NCBI RefSeq assembly: GCF_002741015.1
Contig: NZ_CP016616.1
Span: 1,347,501 to 1,411,500, forward strand
Source of the DNA: Microvirga ossetica
GTDB lineage: Bacteria > Pseudomonadota > Alphaproteobacteria > Rhizobiales > Beijerinckiaceae
DNA length: 64,000 bases
Reading direction: 5' to 3'
The position numbers were made by a program, and so were the translations under genes. Position 1 is the first letter of the stretch, and each line of letters begins with the position of its first letter. Below, in pieces: positions 45,483 through 53,797 of the stretch. The notes below the pieces were generated by a model. The model saw only the letters and a program-made list of their open reading frames with translations, had not been told where the DNA came from and searched no databases.

Positions 45483-45504
45483 CCCTCTCCCGGGTGGGAG
45501 AGGG
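45483..45504. repeat. CCCTCTCCC/GGGAGAGGG hairpin repeat, copy 1
   Basis: A 9-bp perfect stem with a 4-nt loop lies 26 bases after the dehydratase stop. A near-copy with one G-U pair lies at 45593-45614. This kind of purine/pyrimidine dyad is a common dispersed proteobacterial repeat and may also act as a terminator. Confidence 0.6.
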
Positions 45505-45592
45505 CGGGGCATTCGACCAGCCCAGCGCTGTCGTTACCGCTGCAACACATTCGCTCAGCACATCATCCGGCACTGGCCTTCCCTCACCCCGA

Positions 45593-45614
45593 CCTTCTCC
45601 CAAATGGGAGAGGG
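45593..45614. repeat. CCTTCTCCC/GGGAGAGGG hairpin repeat, copy 2
   Basis: Same dyad as at 45483 with loop AAAT. It follows CCCTCACCCCGA, a frequent flank of this repeat class. It lies between convergent genes, 15 bases from the end of the secreted hypothetical protein gene. Confidence 0.6.
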
Positions 45615-45628
45615 AGAAACGCTTCGTT

Positions 45629-46303
45629 TCACGGGCCCGCCCGCACGACGACGGCGATTCCGTCGTGGTCGCCGGTCGTCAGCTTCGGGTCGCCGATCAG
45701 CGCGTTGCCGAGATTGACGAAGGCGCCCACCTTGAAATCGGTGTGCAGATCGAGCCTCTGCGTGAAGTCGTCCCGGGCGCGGTTGAACGAGCCATACTGA
45801 TGCGGAGGATCGCGGATGGGGTCGACCTCCTCGCGGCTGAAGGCGGCGGTGAAGAGATAACCCTTCGCGAGCTGAAATGGCCCGAAGATGCGGCCGTGAT
45901 TGTTGCTGAGCTCGAAGATGTCGTTGGAGAAGGCATCGTCCCGCCCCTGCGGGAGCTGCGGATGGGGCTTGTCGCCAATGAAGCCCTGATAGCCCGCCGA
46001 GTGACCGAAGCGGATCGGGTAGCCCGCGTGCGTGGCGGCGGCGATGAGCCTCGTCTTCGCCTCGTCGGGACTCGTCGCGCCCTCGTCGACAATGATGACG
46101 TTGATGGGCTCGCGCAGGTTCTTGCCGTGATAGATCTCGCCGAGCCAGTCCGACGGCACGCTCTGCGCCGTCAGCATCCATTTGCCGATGGGCGGCAGGC
46201 CCTCCGGCGTCGCGATGGCGAAGTTCTCCTCGGCCGTCGCTGCAGGCATCGTCGCCATCAGCAGGATACCAAGGACGAGTGTACGGAAGCGGCCCCGTTC
46301 CAT
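45629..46303 (-). CDS. Secreted hypothetical protein (224 aa)
   Basis: A signal peptide (MERGRFRTLVLGILLMATMPAATA) is followed by a domain starting PIGKWMLTAQSVPSDWLGEI and INVIIVDEGATSPDEAKTRL, with LIAAATHAGYPIRFGHSAGY and GRIFGPFQLAKGYLFTAAFS. The pattern suggests a small periplasmic alpha/beta domain. I cannot name it. Confidence 0.72.
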   Translation of the reverse strand: MERGRFRTLVLGILLMATMPAATAEENFAIATPEGLPPIGKWMLTAQSVPSDWLGEIYHGKNLREPINVIIVDEGATSPDEAKTRLIAAATHAGYPIRFGHSAGYQGFIGDKPHPQLPQGRDDAFSNDIFELSNNHGRIFGPFQLAKGYLFTAAFSREEVDPIRDPPHQYGSFNRARDDFTQRLDLHTDFKVGAFVNLGNALIGDPKLTTGDHDGIAVVVRAGP

Positions 46304-46375
46304 CTGCCTTCTCCGATGCGGCTGATCCTCATGCCGATCAGGAGAACACGATCGCGCGCATCAGGCCATGGCTTT

Positions 46376-47158
46376 TCAGGCGGATGCCTTGACGGCGACG
46401 ACGGCGTAACGATGTTGTGTCGCGCGCTCGAGCCCCTTGAGCAGCGGCAGGTTCCTGGCCTGCTGGCGATGGATCGCCTTGAGGTCGCGGTCGATCGCGA
46501 CCTCGGCGAAGCCCGCCTCGCGCAGCAGGGCCGTCACGGCCTCGGCCCGCGCGCCCTTGGAGAAATAGACGCGCTCGAGAATGCGTTCATGGGTCTCGCG
46601 CATGGCGTTGGGAGCATGTGGCGCTCCGGACAATCCCGGCACCAGTTTCTCAATGACACGGATCACGCGTTTGACGAGCGTGTCCGACACGAAATCGCCA
46701 TCGACGACGAGCAGGCGCCCGCCCGGCTTGAGCAGGGAATGCCATTCCCGGAACGCAGTTTTCGGATCGACCAGCGTCCAGACCAGATGGCGCGTGACGA
46801 GGACGTCGTAGCTTTCGGGCTGTTCCAGCGTGCGCTCGGCATCGCCCATGACGAAGCGGATATCCGCGCCGCGCCGCGCGGCCTTCGCCCGCGCCTGGCG
46901 CAGCATCGGCTCCGACCAGTCGAGACCGGTGACGTCGAAACCGAGGCCGTGCAGCAGATGCGAGATCACGCCCGTGCCGCTGGCGAGATCGAGCGCCCTG
47001 CGGCCCTTGCCGGGGCCGAGATGGCGCCGGAAAAGATCCCGCCAGGCCTCGCGCTCCTCCTCCGAGAAGATCTCGTGCCCGACCTGCTCGTCGAAGGTTG
47101 CGGCACGCGCGGACCAGTAATCGCGGATTTCGTCGCGGAGCGTGAAGTTAGCAGTCAT
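46376..47158 (-). CDS. SAM-dependent methyltransferase (class I)
   Basis: The 260-residue protein has motif I ALDLASGTGVISHLLHGLGF (SAM binding), DVTGLDWSEPMLRQARAKAA, and the post-II block YDVLVTRHLVWTLVDP. This is the UbiE/Methyltransf_11 style. The substrate is unknown. The ATG at 47158 is the best in-frame start; an earlier one lies 45 bases upstream. Confidence 0.88.
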   Translation of the reverse strand: MTANFTLRDEIRDYWSARAATFDEQVGHEIFSEEEREAWRDLFRRHLGPGKGRRALDLASGTGVISHLLHGLGFDVTGLDWSEPMLRQARAKAARRGADIRFVMGDAERTLEQPESYDVLVTRHLVWTLVDPKTAFREWHSLLKPGGRLLVVDGDFVSDTLVKRVIRVIEKLVPGLSGAPHAPNAMRETHERILERVYFSKGARAEAVTALLREAGFAEVAIDRDLKAIHRQQARNLPLLKGLERATQHRYAVVAVKASA

Positions 47159-47395
47159 GAGAGGCTCGGAGGAAGGACGTTTCGGGCTATCCTGTAGGTA
47201 CAATCGCCCGATGCGTCAATTTCGCCGTCCCCCGCGGAGACGGCGGTGATTTAATCCGTCCGGCCGGTGCTGCAGGTGACCGGATCCCTGCCTTGTCTCC
47301 GATCACGCGACCGGTGTCGGCCGTCGGCTCCGTGGGAGGCGGTGAAGGAGGTCACGGCAGCGATGGATTGAATTCCCACGGGCGGCCATCCCTTA

Positions 47396-47448
47396 GCAAT
47401 AAAGAGAAGCCATAGCAATAAAGAGAAGCCATAGCAATAAATAGAAAA
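47396..47448. repeat. 19-bp tandem repeat, about 2.8 copies
   Basis: GCAATAAAGAGAAGCCATA occurs at 47396-47414 and 47415-47433 exactly; a third, diverged unit (GCAATAAATAGAAAA) follows to 47448. Units abut without spacers, so it is not a CRISPR array. It lies immediately left of a hairpin/terminator and is AT-rich compared with the genome. Confidence 0.85.
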
Positions 47449-47491
47449 AGGGTCGCGCCCAGTCCTTATTCGACTGTGTTCGCGACCCTTT
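47447..47491 (-). terminator. Minus-strand hairpin terminator bordering the non-coding island
   Basis: An 11-bp stem, AAAGGGTCGCG with its complement, is capped by an inner CAGTC/GACTG stem. On the minus strand it is followed by TTTTTC. It would stop leftward transcription coming out of the island. Confidence 0.6.
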
Positions 47492-47708
47492 GGACCGTAT
47501 TTGCCCCTACGGTTAATTCGGCATAAATCATATTTTACCGTATCGCAAGGCCAAATAGTTCTTAAATGAACCGTCTGCGGCGTCAGAGTATCGCATATTC
47601 CATATTGACACGCCTCAGATATGTCACCAAACGCCACATTTAAGACATATTACTACACAAATAGATAGGGCCACCGACCCATTATTTGCCCCTACGGGTC
47701 GGACCCTT
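47492..47708. ncRNA. Candidate small RNA region with C-rich-loop hairpins
   Basis: Two hairpins share the 15-base repeat TATTTGCCCCTACGG (47498-47512 and 47683-47697). In the first, ACCGTA pairs with TACGGT around TTTGCCCC; in the second, CCGACCC pairs with GGGTCGG around the same sequence. A further dyad ATATGTC/GACATAT lies at 47619-47650. Terminators face outward at both borders. No credible coding frame crosses it. Exact ends and strand of the RNA cannot be fixed from sequence. Confidence 0.45.
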
Positions 47709-47742
47709 AAAGCGCCCCCTGAAAAGCGGGCGCTTTCTTTTT
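47709..47742 (+). terminator. Plus-strand intrinsic terminator at the end of the non-coding island
   Basis: A perfect 9-bp stem, AAAGCGCCC with GGGCGCTTT and a 10-nt loop, is followed by CTTTTT. No plus-strand gene lies upstream for more than 2 kb, so it implies a non-coding plus-strand transcript. Confidence 0.8.
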
Positions 47743-47761
47743 GGGGCAGCAGCATTGCCGT

Positions 47762-48049
47762 TCAGGACGATCCCTGCGGAGCGAAGAAGCAGATGATGGC
47801 GCGCGTCGTCGGCTCTTCGCAAATGTGGAACCTCGCATCCGGCGACATCTTGGCGAATTCCCGCTCGATCAGGCGCCCGTCCCAGAGCCGCCAGCCCTCG
47901 GCAGTCTCGGTCACAGTCTCGCCGCGGCCTTCGACGAGTTCGCGGCAGTCATGATCGTCACAGCACCAGAACGGATACCAACCATGGGCAAGAGCAGGCC
48001 CAGCAAGCAGGCATGCCGCCGCGAATATCGTCCAGCGCTTGAAAATCAT
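47762..48049 (-). CDS. Small secreted cysteine-containing protein (95 aa)
   Basis: The signal peptide MIFKRWTIFAAACLLAGPALA is followed by HGWYPFWCCDDHDCRELVEG and a C-terminal FHICEEPTTRAIICFFAPQG. Four to five cysteines and His/Asp residues suggest disulfides or a metal site. Short secreted proteins with a WY...CC...DC block occur in Rhizobiales, function unknown. It is downstream of the DUF3297 gene in the same direction. Confidence 0.7.
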   Translation of the reverse strand: MIFKRWTIFAAACLLAGPALAHGWYPFWCCDDHDCRELVEGRGETVTETAEGWRLWDGRLIEREFAKMSPDARFHICEEPTTRAIICFFAPQGSS

Positions 48050-48171
48050 TCAGGACAAGCCTTTCCCGAGGACCTCGGGCCTCGCTTGACAAGCTCCATC
48101 CTGATCTTGGGGCGCAGAGCAGAGGGCGTCCACCCCTGCCTCAACGGCAAGAGCGGCGTCTATCGACAGAC

Positions 48172-48414
48172 TTATTCCCCTGTCTGAAGATAGGGCTCGA
48201 CCTTGCCCTTGAGCTTGATGGTCATGGGATTGCCGAAGCGGTCCTTTGCACTGCCCGCCGTCACGCGGACCCAGCCCTCGCTGACGCAATACTCGTCCAC
48301 ATTGGTCTTCTCGGCCCCGTTGAAGCGGATGCCGATCCCCTTCGCGAGCAACTCCTCGTTGTAATAGGGGCTGTTCGGGTTCGAGGACAGGCGGTCGGGA
48401 AGCGTGTCGGTCAT
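48172..48414 (-). CDS. DUF3297 family protein
   Basis: The 80-residue protein reads MTDTLPDRLSSNPNSPYYNE and GIGIRFNGAEKTNVDEYCVS and RFGNPMTIKLKGKVEPYLQ, the DUF3297 pattern. It is conserved in proteobacteria without assigned function. The ATG at 48414 marks the family start; GGAGAG lies upstream. Confidence 0.85.
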   Translation of the reverse strand: MTDTLPDRLSSNPNSPYYNEELLAKGIGIRFNGAEKTNVDEYCVSEGWVRVTAGSAKDRFGNPMTIKLKGKVEPYLQTGE

Positions 48415-48590
48415 GCGAAGGTCTCTCCAGATCTCGGTTCGATGTGGGGCGGAAACTAGCTCTTTGGAAACCGAAAGCCAATTCCGGCTATGCGGCGTGA
48501 CAAGCTCGGCGCAATGTCCTACTTTCGTCGAACGCCCCAGGGGCAAGACGACAATCCGCTTGAAGCGGAGACGAGATCAGGGAGAGAGAC

Positions 48591-49415
48591 TTGTCGGCTG
48601 CGACGGATGGTATTCATACGGATTTCTCCGAGGGCATGAGCTACGGCGACTATCTCCGGCTCGATACCCTCCTCTCCGCCCAGTCGCCTCTCACGACCGA
48701 GCACGACGAGCTTCTCTTCATCACCATCCACCAGGTGATGGAGCTCTGGCTGAAGCTCTTGAACCGGGAGCTCGACACGGCGCTCGTCCATATCCGGGCC
48801 GACGAGCTCCAGCCCGCCTTCAAGTGCACCGCCCGGATCAACCGGATCCAGGAGCAGCTGATCCAGGCCTGGACCGTGCTCTCCACCATGACCCCGTCCG
48901 ACTACCTGAGCTTCCGGCCGGCGCTCGGCAAGTCCTCCGGCTTCCAGTCCTGGCAATACCGCCTCGTGGAGTTCAAGCTCGGGGCGAAGGATGCCGTCAA
49001 AATGGCGCCGCACCGGCACCGCAGCGACCTCGCGGAGCAGATGGAGGCGGCCTATCGCGCGCCGAGCCTCTACGACGAATCCTTACGCCTGCTAGCCCGG
49101 CGCGGCTATGGGGTCCCGAAGGAGGTGCTCGAGCGCGACGTGACACAGCCCTACACGGCGCATCCCGGCGTCGAGGCGGTGTGGGAGGAGATCTACCGTC
49201 ATTCGGGCGAGCATTTCGAGCTCTACGAACTCGCCGAGGAACTGGTCGATCTGGAGGACGCCTTCCAGCAATGGCGCTTCCGGCACATGAAGACGGTGGA
49301 GCGCATCATCGGCATGCGCAGCGGCACCGGCGGCAGCAGCGGCGTCAGCTACCTGCGCAAGGCGCTTGAAAAATACTTCTTCCCGGAACTCTGGTCCGTA
49401 CGCGGCAAGCTTTGA
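48591..49415 (+). CDS. kynA: Tryptophan 2,3-dioxygenase
   Basis: The 274-residue heme enzyme opens tryptophan to N-formylkynurenine. Seen: FITIHQVMELWLKLLNRELD, SGFQSWQYRLVEFKLGAKDA, the heme-ligand region EEIYRHSGEHFELYELAEEL, RFRHMKTVERIIGMRSGTGG and SSGVSYLRKALEKYFFPELW. The start is a TTG with GGGAGAGA just upstream, so it begins weakly. It is followed 18 bp later by kynU. The arylformamidase gene kynB is not next to it. Confidence 0.94.
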   Translation: MSAATDGIHTDFSEGMSYGDYLRLDTLLSAQSPLTTEHDELLFITIHQVMELWLKLLNRELDTALVHIRADELQPAFKCTARINRIQEQLIQAWTVLSTMTPSDYLSFRPALGKSSGFQSWQYRLVEFKLGAKDAVKMAPHRHRSDLAEQMEAAYRAPSLYDESLRLLARRGYGVPKEVLERDVTQPYTAHPGVEAVWEEIYRHSGEHFELYELAEELVDLEDAFQQWRFRHMKTVERIIGMRSGTGGSSGVSYLRKALEKYFFPELWSVRGKL

Positions 49416-49433
49416 TCGTGCGGGAGATGCAGT

Positions 49434-50627
49434 ATGCTTGATCTTCGTTCTCAGTTCTCCCGCTTCCTCAACACCGAACCGGACCGCCTGCATTTCGCCG
49501 CCCACAGCCACCATCCCTGGCCCGACGTGACGCGCGAGGCTCAAGCACAGGCGTGGGACGATGCCGCCCGGCTCATGGACGACAAATGGGAGCACGTGCT
49601 GGGACCGGTGCTCGACGAGTTCCGCGGGCATGTGGCGGAACATCTCAACCTGTCGGACCCGTCGACCATCGCGGTCGCACCGAACACACACGAATTCCTG
49701 AAGCGCCTTCTTTCATGCTTCCCGGCGGATCGCCCGATCCGCATCCTGACCTCCGACGGCGAGTTCCATTCCTTCACCCGCCAGATCGCGCGCCTGGAGG
49801 AGGAACGGCTCGTCGAGGTCACCCGCGTGCCCGCCGCGCCCTTCGTGACCTTCGAGGACCGCTTCTACTCTGCCGCGCAGGAGGGTTTCGACCTCGTCTT
49901 CGTGAGTCAGGTCTTCTTCAATTCGGGCTTCGCACTGGACGGGCGCTATCTCGCGGAATGCAACCGCGACGGTGCGATGATCGTGATCGACGGCTATCAC
50001 GGCTTCATGGCGCGGCCGACCGATCTGGGAAGCGTTGCCGACCGCGTGTTCTACATCGCCGGCGGCTACAAATATGCCATGGCAGGCGAAGGCGCGTGCT
50101 TCATGCACTGCCCGCCCGGATGGGGCCTGCGCCCGCGCGACACCGGCTGGTACGCGGCCTTCGGCCACCTCGCCGGCGCGCAGGACGGCCAGGTCGGCTA
50201 CAGCGACGACGGCTGGCGCTTCATGGGCGCGACCTTCGATCCGTCCGGTCTCTACCGCTTCAACGCCGTCATGCGCTGGCTGGCGGATGAGGGCATTACA
50301 CCCGGCATCATTCATGCCCATGCCAGGGCCTTGCAGCAGCATTTCCTGCACCGCATCGCCAGCTCCGCCCTGTTCGAGCACACTTCCCTGGTAGTGCCGG
50401 CGGAGGAGATGCGGCGCGGCAACTTCCTCACCTTCGAGACGCCGCAGGCGCAGGCGATCCACAACGATCTGAAGGAACTGCGCGTGGTCACCGATGTGCG
50501 CGGCCAACGCCTGCGCCTCGGCTTCGGCATCTACCAGACGGAAGAGGAAGTGGACGACTTGATTCGTCGTATCGACGAGGCGGGAGCGCTCGAATCTCTC
50601 CCGTTCAATACGTCCTCGGCGGCGTGA
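49434..50627 (+). CDS. kynU: Kynureninase
   Basis: The 397-residue fold-type I PLP enzyme (aminotransferase class V) has the Schiff-base Lys in YIAGGYKYAMAGEGACFM, the PLP Asp in IVIDGYHGFMARP and the PLP-phosphate Thr/Ser in APNTHEFLKRL. It cleaves kynurenine to anthranilate and alanine, and fits directly after kynA. It shares 30-40% style identity only with kynureninase-like proteins by pattern, so an aminotransferase V relative remains possible. Confidence 0.82.
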   Translation: MLDLRSQFSRFLNTEPDRLHFAAHSHHPWPDVTREAQAQAWDDAARLMDDKWEHVLGPVLDEFRGHVAEHLNLSDPSTIAVAPNTHEFLKRLLSCFPADRPIRILTSDGEFHSFTRQIARLEEERLVEVTRVPAAPFVTFEDRFYSAAQEGFDLVFVSQVFFNSGFALDGRYLAECNRDGAMIVIDGYHGFMARPTDLGSVADRVFYIAGGYKYAMAGEGACFMHCPPGWGLRPRDTGWYAAFGHLAGAQDGQVGYSDDGWRFMGATFDPSGLYRFNAVMRWLADEGITPGIIHAHARALQQHFLHRIASSALFEHTSLVVPAEEMRRGNFLTFETPQAQAIHNDLKELRVVTDVRGQRLRLGFGIYQTEEEVDDLIRRIDEAGALESLPFNTSSAA

Positions 50628-50630
50628 GAT

Positions 50631-51611
<981 letters not shown>

Positions 51612-51710
51612 GGGAGATCTCCAAGTTGAGGGTGAGCATGGCCACAGGCTCAGGCGGCGCATGAGCCATGAACTGGCCCCGTCGCATCCGGTTTCAAGCC
51701 TCGCAGCGCC

Positions 51711-51947
51711 TCAGACGGCGGTTTCCGCCAGCAGAAGGATGAGACCCAAAGCCACAAGCGCGATGCTGGGCCAATGGTGCTTCGGGTGGAGGGCCTGTGC
51801 CCTCCCCTGCGGCTCGAGCGTCACGCCGGAGCCGACCCGGTGCGGGTCGCTGAGACGCCCCTTCCAGAGAACCTTGCCTGCCGCGAGCACGATCCCGCCG
51901 ATGATGAGCAGCGCTCCGATCCAGATGAGGAGCATGCCCGACTGCAT
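51711..51947 (-). CDS. Small two-helix membrane protein (DUF2905-like)
   Basis: The 78-residue protein has helices MLLIWIGALLIIGGIVLAAG and SIALVALGLILLLAETAV joined by a hydrophilic loop GRLSDPHRVGSGVTLEPQG. This resembles DUF2905-type inner-membrane proteins but the match is weak. GGGAGGG is 8 bases before the ATG. Confidence 0.65.
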   Translation of the reverse strand: MQSGMLLIWIGALLIIGGIVLAAGKVLWKGRLSDPHRVGSGVTLEPQGRAQALHPKHHWPSIALVALGLILLLAETAV

Positions 51948-52008
51948 GAGACCCTCCCGATGATGAGACCCGACGCGGGAGCATAGCACGCCCGCCGCGC
52001 AAGGCCCA

Positions 52009-52806
52009 TCAGGGCGCAGTCACAGCCGAACGGTTGAAGAGAAGGGCCTCCGGATGATTGCGCATCGCCTCCTCCGTGCAGGCTTCCGGCCCCAGATGGT
52101 TGCGGAGTCGCCGATGGCGGCTTTCCAGTTCGGCGAGCGTCACGTTCTGTGCGATGCGCGGATGCGCGATGCAGATGGCGCCGTCCTTTCCCCAGGCCGC
52201 CTCGAAGGGCATCGGGTCGACGGCGTCGGGCTGCTGGATGCCGAAGCGGTCATAGACGTCGATGATCGTGCCGTCGCGGGTGGTGGCGCGATCGTCACCG
52301 CCATAATCGGCCCGCACCATATGGATGCAGGCGGCATGAAGATCGCGCATCGGCACGTCCGCGCTCTCTTCCCAGGGCTTGTAGCCCATCAGAATGCACT
52401 TGCCTTCCGCTCCGCTGGTACAGGTGACGGTGATGCCGGTCTCCTTGAGAAGCGGCATTCCCAGCCGGCGCCCGCGCGCATCGGGCTGGCATGCTTCCTG
52501 CACCCGCCCCGACGCGTCTTCGACCAGGAGCCGATAAAGCACGAGCGGCTTGCCCGAGGACGTCTTGCCCGAGGACGTCTTGTCCTCCACGACCGCATCG
52601 ATCAGAAGCCGGATCGTCTCGGCGCCATTGTGAATGACCACGCGCGCTCCGACCAGGGCTTCGCGCTGAAGCACGCGGCCGTCGTCGAGATGGAGGCGAA
52701 ACTCGCCTCCATCGACATCGAGGCGACCCTTCGCCGCCTGCGCCGCATCGGTCGTCAGAAGGCTCGACGCCGCGGCGAGTGCAATGATTAGGTGATGAAA
52801 AAGCAT
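52009..52806 (-). CDS. Secreted ADYC-domain-like protein
   Basis: The 265-residue product has a signal peptide (MLFHHLIIALAAASSLLTTDA) and many cysteines. Residues ACIHMVRADYGGDDRATTRD match the ADYC-domain core, although the final Cys of the usual motif is Gly here. IDVYDRFGIQ and FEAAWGKDGAICIAHPRIAQ follow. An exact 15-bp tandem duplication (52551-52580) adds TSSGK twice. It is 51 bp downstream of a small NG-repeat protein gene, likely the same operon. Confidence 0.75.
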   Translation of the reverse strand: MLFHHLIIALAAASSLLTTDAAQAAKGRLDVDGGEFRLHLDDGRVLQREALVGARVVIHNGAETIRLLIDAVVEDKTSSGKTSSGKPLVLYRLLVEDASGRVQEACQPDARGRRLGMPLLKETGITVTCTSGAEGKCILMGYKPWEESADVPMRDLHAACIHMVRADYGGDDRATTRDGTIIDVYDRFGIQQPDAVDPMPFEAAWGKDGAICIAHPRIAQNVTLAELESRHRRLRNHLGPEACTEEAMRNHPEALLFNRSAVTAP

Positions 52807-52857
52807 GGCGATGGCGGCAGACCTTCGCCCTTCAAGGGCGAAGGTCCTCCCTTCCTG

Positions 52858-53124
52858 TTATTGCCGGCTGACGCGCTCGCCACCCTTCAGGATGACGGAC
52901 GTGGCATGGCCGATGGCCTCTTCCCTGTCGACGCCGTTCGTCGAGAGACCGTTCGTCGAAAGGCCATTCGTAGCGAGACCGTTGACATTGCGGCCATTGA
53001 TATTCCGGCCGTTGAGGTCAACGCCGTTGATGTTGCGGCCGTTGTCCAAGGTCGCGGCATTGGCCTGCGGAACGACATGAAGTGCCGATACCGCGAGAAG
53101 AGGCAGGACGTAGAGAATCTTCAT
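52858..53124 (-). CDS. Secreted Asn-Gly pentapeptide-repeat protein, copy 1
   Basis: The 88-residue product has a signal peptide (MKILYVLPLLAVSALHVVPQ...ANA), then about eight contiguous five-residue units centred on NG (NGRNI, NGVDL, NGRNI, NGRNV, NGLAT, NGLST, NGLST, NGVDR), then a short tail ATSVILKGGERVS. Pentapeptide periodicity suggests a small right-handed beta-helix. Paralogue at 53346. It precedes the ADYC-like gene and has a conserved upstream element. Confidence 0.8.
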   Translation of the reverse strand: MKILYVLPLLAVSALHVVPQANAATLDNGRNINGVDLNGRNINGRNVNGLATNGLSTNGLSTNGVDREEAIGHATSVILKGGERVSRQ

Positions 53125-53227
53125 CTTGGATACTCCTCTCTGCCCCGGCTGATGGAAATGTCTCTTATCGGATCTTGTTATAAAATATTATATCAGCAGC
53201 GGCCTGAGGAAGCTCAATAACTCTGAA

Positions 53228-53273
53228 GTCGAAAAGCTTCCCGAAGGCAATGCGATGTGACTTTTCGCACATG
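53228..53273 (-). promoter_or_regulatory. Conserved upstream element, copy 1
   Basis: On the minus strand CATGTGCGAAAAGTCAC is followed after 15 bases by GGAAGCTTTTCGAC. The same blocks with the same 15-base gap lie upstream of the paralogous gene. Distance to the ATG is about 104 bases from its near edge. It is a likely promoter or operator shared by both genes. Confidence 0.65.
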
Positions 53274-53345
53274 CACCGAAAGCCTGGCGAGGAGCATTGC
53301 CAAACATTGATGAACTCCCGCCATGGGCGGCAGGAGTCCCCCAGC

Positions 53346-53612
53346 TCAGCGAAGAGTGACCTCCTCGCCATCCTTCAGGATGATGGTCATCGCCAAGCCG
53401 GCCGTCTCGGATACATCGCCGTCAAGCTCGGTGCCGTTGAAGGAAAGCCCATTCATGTTTCCGCCATTGAAGGACAGACCGTTTATATTGCGACCGTTCA
53501 CGTTACGGCCGTTGAAAGACAGGCCGTTGTCCAGCGGCAAGGCGTCGGCTGCCGGGGTCATGGAGAGTCCAAGCGCAAGCGTCACGGGTAGAAGGTAGAT
53601 CGTTTTCGTCAT
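53346..53612 (-). CDS. Secreted Asn-Gly pentapeptide-repeat protein, copy 2
   Basis: The 88-residue product has a signal peptide (MTKTIYLLPVTLALGLSMTP...ADA), then NG repeats (NGLSF, NGRNV, NGRNI, NGLSF, NGGNM, NGLSF, NGTEL) and the tail AMTIILKDGEEVTLR, clearly related to copy 1. The two are tandem paralogues separated by about 220 bp. GGAAT upstream supports the ATG at 53612 over a GTG 12 bases earlier. Confidence 0.8.
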   Translation of the reverse strand: MTKTIYLLPVTLALGLSMTPAADALPLDNGLSFNGRNVNGRNINGLSFNGGNMNGLSFNGTELDGDVSETAGLAMTIILKDGEEVTLR

Positions 53613-53710
53613 GAGATATTCCACTATGCCCCACTGACTGAGTGGACCGTTGCAGGTCTCGTTTGAAACTTCATATCGATCAACGAGGGCGACATCTCAA
53701 GGAACCGATA

Positions 53711-53756
53711 GTTGAAAACCTTCCTATCGGGAGAGCAAAGTGACTTCGCGCACATG
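53711..53756 (-). promoter_or_regulatory. Conserved upstream element, copy 2
   Basis: On the minus strand CATGTGCGCGAAGTCAC is followed after 15 bases by GGAAGGTTTTCAAC, matching copy 1 at 53228-53273 in both blocks and spacing. The near edge is about 99 bases from the ATG of the second repeat gene. Confidence 0.65.
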
Positions 53757-53797
53757 GGCTCTTAGGAATAGACTGCAAAGAACCGCCTGCGCGTCCA

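Noticed and set aside
43164..45800. 878-residue plus-strand frame
   Set aside because: Shadow of the hemerythrin protein (antisense) and the dehydratase (another frame).
47396..47448. CRISPR array
   Set aside because: Repeats abut without spacers and there are no cas genes.
47251..47637. 128-residue minus-strand frame across the repeats and hairpins at 47.4 kb
   Set aside because: It passes through an intrinsic terminator and tandem repeats, so it is not a credible gene.
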